From positions 1-14,684 of the forward strand of contig PFUC01000053.1 in assembly GCA_002789895.1 (NCBI GenBank): 14,684 nucleotides of DNA. The letters are read 5' to 3'. The notes under the pieces are model-generated. The model did no database searches. It was not told the origin of the DNA and worked only from the letters and a program-made list of their open reading frames with translations. Position 1 is the first letter of the stretch, and each line of letters starts with the position of its first letter. The DNA is from Candidatus Collierbacteria bacterium CG_4_9_14_3_um_filter_43_16 (GTDB lineage: Bacteria > Patescibacteriota > Microgenomatia > UBA1400 > MFAQ01). Both the position numbers and the translations under genes were made by a program. Below are positions 12,907 to 14,684 of the stretch, piece after piece.

Positions 12907-14259
12907 ATGGCCACAAAAGGACTGATGTCCAAACGAATACCAACGATACTGGGAATATTTATTCTCATTGCTGGTCTGGTGGCCGGAGTGATCTTGGTAA
13001 ATATGAGGCAAGGACTGGAGTCTAAAGCTGGTCCATCGGAAAGTCCGAAAAATTTAAAAATTTCGAACTTGAATGCTTCCACGTTTAGTGTAAGCTGGAC
13101 AACAGAGACTCCTTTGACTGGGTTGATTAAATATTCGGAGGATCCGGTGAAAATAGTTACTCCTGCCGGTGATGTCCGGGATCAAATCTCCGGTACTTCC
13201 CAGAGTTATAACAATCATACGGTAAATGTATCCGGTCTTTCGCCGGGCACCACCTATTACTTCTTGATTATTTCCGGGTCGGGCGCTTATGACGATAATA
13301 GTAAGCCTTTTTCTGTCCGGACAGTAGCACAAGCGATTGCTCCTCCGGAAGATCTGATCTTTGGAAAAATAGTCCGCGATACCGGAGATCCGATTAACGG
13401 AGGAATTGTTTTTGTCGAAGCCGAAGGAGGACAAACTCTGTCGACAATTACCAAAACAGATGGAACTTGGAGGCTAAATCTTGCCAATTCAAGGGACAAG
13501 GATGGAAAAGTCTTAACATACGATCCGGAAAAGACACTATTGTCAATTTTTGTCCAAGCGGGAAATACCGGAACAGCAACGGCCTTAACAGACACCAGTA
13601 AAGATAAACCCGTGCCAGATATTGTTCTGGGGAAAAATCAGAGCTTTGTCGAAAGTAGCCAACTACTGACAGACTTGGTGGAGGCAACTCCAAGTGCCCA
13701 AATCGGTGAAGGATTCCAATTAGAAGCGGCACAACTACTCACGGCTTCGGAACAACTAGAGGCAACTTCGTCGGTAAAGATATTGAATCCTGCTATGAAC
13801 GGAGAAATCATTGCCACCGACAAACCGGAGTTTAGCGGGAAAGCCCCGGTAGGATCTGTGTTAAAGCTGAATCTGAACTCGGTAGAGATGACGCAAGTAG
13901 TCCAGCCCGATACGGACGGTAATTGGAAATGGACTCCACCTCAACCGCTTGAGCTGGGACCTCACACTCTGACAGTGGAGTTTACAGACCCAGCCAACCA
14001 AGTCCAAAAAATTGTCAGGACATTCGTGGTTCTATTGAGTGATCAGCCAGCCTTCACCGCAACTCCTTCGGCGACACCGACAGTTACACCGACTCCATTA
14101 ATAGGTATTTCCCCATCTCCAACAGTGGTAACGTCTATGCCAGCGACCGAGTCCGGTAATTTGGTACCATCAGGAGGGTTGACCACCACCTTGGGATTCG
14201 CAATTCTCGGACTAGTCCTGTTATACATCGGTAGTATGTCCAAAAAGTGGATGAAATAA
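12907..14259 (+). CDS. FN3/Ig-like surface protein with C-terminal membrane anchor
   Basis: A 450-residue extracellular protein. The first membrane span or signal is at about 12-31. It is followed by a fibronectin type III domain at about 46-141 (LKISNLNASTFSVSWTTE, then LSPGTTYYFLI), and then a carboxypeptidase-regulatory-like/transthyretin-type domain at about 150-240 (GKIVRDTGDPINGGIVFVEAEG, TKTDGTWRLNL). A linker leads to a bacterial Ig-like domain at about 288-376 (PEFSGKAPVGSVLKL, DTDGNWKWTPP, LGPHTLTVEFTD). A Thr/Pro-rich spacer (381-408) precedes the tail LVPSGG (419-424), a second span (426-443) and a basic end SKKWMK. The tail looks like a sorting signal (motif, span, basic residues), though not a classical LPxTG. 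It is likely a cell-surface or appendage-associated adhesin or structural protein. Confidence 0.8.
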   Translation: MATKGLMSKRIPTILGIFILIAGLVAGVILVNMRQGLESKAGPSESPKNLKISNLNASTFSVSWTTETPLTGLIKYSEDPVKIVTPAGDVRDQISGTSQSYNNHTVNVSGLSPGTTYYFLIISGSGAYDDNSKPFSVRTVAQAIAPPEDLIFGKIVRDTGDPINGGIVFVEAEGGQTLSTITKTDGTWRLNLANSRDKDGKVLTYDPEKTLLSIFVQAGNTGTATALTDTSKDKPVPDIVLGKNQSFVESSQLLTDLVEATPSAQIGEGFQLEAAQLLTASEQLEATSSVKILNPAMNGEIIATDKPEFSGKAPVGSVLKLNLNSVEMTQVVQPDTDGNWKWTPPQPLELGPHTLTVEFTDPANQVQKIVRTFVVLLSDQPAFTATPSATPTVTPTPLIGISPSPTVVTSMPATESGNLVPSGGLTTTLGFAILGLVLLYIGSMSKKWMK

Positions 14260-14264
14260 ACATG

Positions 14265-14299
14265 TTGACATTGACGATGACAATAAATATGGATATAGT
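14265..14299 (+). promoter_or_regulatory. Promoter of the last gene
   Basis: TTGACG (14271-14276), a 17-nt spacer and TATAGT (14294-14299) form a good two-box promoter. A consensus TTGACA lies just before it (14265-14270), offset by six bases, and could serve an alternative -10 (TATGGA at 14288). Predicted transcription starts near 14306, giving a leader of about 33 nt, so this unit is not leaderless. Confidence 0.55.
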
Positions 14300-14318
14300 G
14301 AAAGCAGGTCCTAGTTTA

Positions 14319-14336
14319 ATGGACCACAAAACATAG
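14319..14336 (+). other. Possible five-codon leader ORF
   Basis: ATG-GAC-CAC-AAA-ACA-TAG ends two bases before ATG 14339. Neither start has a clear Shine-Dalgarno sequence. Termination at the TAG could hand ribosomes to ATG 14339. This may be chance. Confidence 0.2.
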
Positions 14337-14338
14337 AG

Positions 14339-14684
14339 ATGGACCCACAAAATCCTTTGAATCAACCCTCGAGCCAGCCATTAGCTACTGATCCAATAAT
14401 TCCTGAGCCGACGGCACCGGTGGTAACGACAACTACTACGACTACCATTCCTACTCCTTTGCCGGAAGCGCCTACTGAAGCTCAATGGCCGGAACAAAAA
14501 CCGAAGAGTAAAGTGCCTAAAATTCTTATGGGGATTTTGGCATTGTTTTTGGTGGTTGGGGCGGCAGTGGGGGCGTATTTTGTTTCAAATAAAGTTAGTA
14601 GCAAACAAGCCGTGGCACCAACAGCTCCCGAAAGTGAACCAATGGCGATGTCGTGCGGTAATCCAGGAACTATAGGCATATGTG
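14339..14684 (+). CDS. Thr/Pro-rich single-span membrane protein, partial at window end
   Basis: Open to the end of the window (115 residues seen, C-terminus missing). A cytoplasmic, Pro/Gln/Thr-rich N-terminus (about 1-62, including six consecutive Thr) precedes KPKSKVPK and one membrane span at about 63-83 (ILMGILALFLVVGAAVGAYF). The outer part begins with a Ser/Ala/Pro-rich spacer and then two Cys (MSCGNPGTIGIC), which may open a disulfide-bonded domain. The family is not recognised. The position after the FN3/Ig-like protein, in the same direction, suggests another surface protein. The start is chosen because no other in-frame Met precedes the Pro-rich region; the lack of a Shine-Dalgarno sequence leaves some doubt. 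Confidence 0.65.
   Translation, partial: MDPQNPLNQPSSQPLATDPIIPEPTAPVVTTTTTTTIPTPLPEAPTEAQWPEQKPKSKVPKILMGILALFLVVGAAVGAYFVSNKVSSKQAVAPTAPESEPMAMSCGNPGTIGIC

Noticed and set aside
1..14684. Alternative genetic code with TGA as glycine
   Set aside because: TGA ends the genes at 748-750 and 12477-12479 in sensible places, and no conserved glycine is encoded by TGA in the recognised proteins.
1..14684. CRISPR array, integrase, phage or toxin-antitoxin genes
   Set aside because: No regularly spaced direct repeats and no matching proteins are visible; the repeats found are single palindromes at irregular distances.

Overview
The window looks like chromosomal DNA of a small-genome bacterium of the Candidate Phyla Radiation (Patescibacteria), perhaps Microgenomates. 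This is inferred from gene style, not shown by a marker phylogeny. The evidence is a short HrcA, a DnaJ without zinc finger, a divergent MurJ, a stripped-down pair of PilN/PilO-like genes, and anchored surface proteins with Ser/Thr/Pro-rich spacers. TGA acts as a normal stop at least twice, so the TGA-as-glycine code is not indicated. There is no phage, transposase, CRISPR array, rRNA or tRNA.

Layout. (1) 1-1638, plus strand: the terminator of an upstream gene, a nucleoside 2-deoxyribosyltransferase-like protein, a type-4 uracil-DNA glycosylase-like protein whose N-terminal Fe-S half is out of frame by one base, a small orphan gene, and a terminator. (2) 1637-5841, minus strand: heat-shock operon hrcA-grpE-dnaK-dnaJ, with a degenerate CIRCE operator over the hrcA -10 box and start codon. 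(3) 5920-7311, plus strand: a membrane-anchored GH39-like glycosidase. (4) 7411-10932, minus strand: murJ followed 3 nt later by lepA. (5) 10997-14684, plus strand: rpsT, a PilN/PilO-like pair, a small membrane protein, a large FN3/Ig-like surface protein, and the start of another anchored protein cut by the window end.

Two patterns run across the whole window. First, six genes at the head of transcription units have a -10 box ending exactly 6 or 7 nt before the start codon (100, 5841 minus, 5920, 10932 minus, 10997, 11278). This predicts leaderless mRNAs. Two other genes (1291 and 12597) instead carry strong Shine-Dalgarno sequences. Second, a family of small palindromic repeats bounded by GAGATTGC and GCAATGAC occurs four times. 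Two copies lie inside lepA and are translated in frame as an extra linker of about 31 residues, much like the palindromic elements known inside Rickettsia proteins. This is the most unusual signal I see.

The genes are mostly housekeeping: protein folding and its regulator, lipid II export, translation (LepA/EF4, S20) and DNA repair, with cell-surface functions at the right end.
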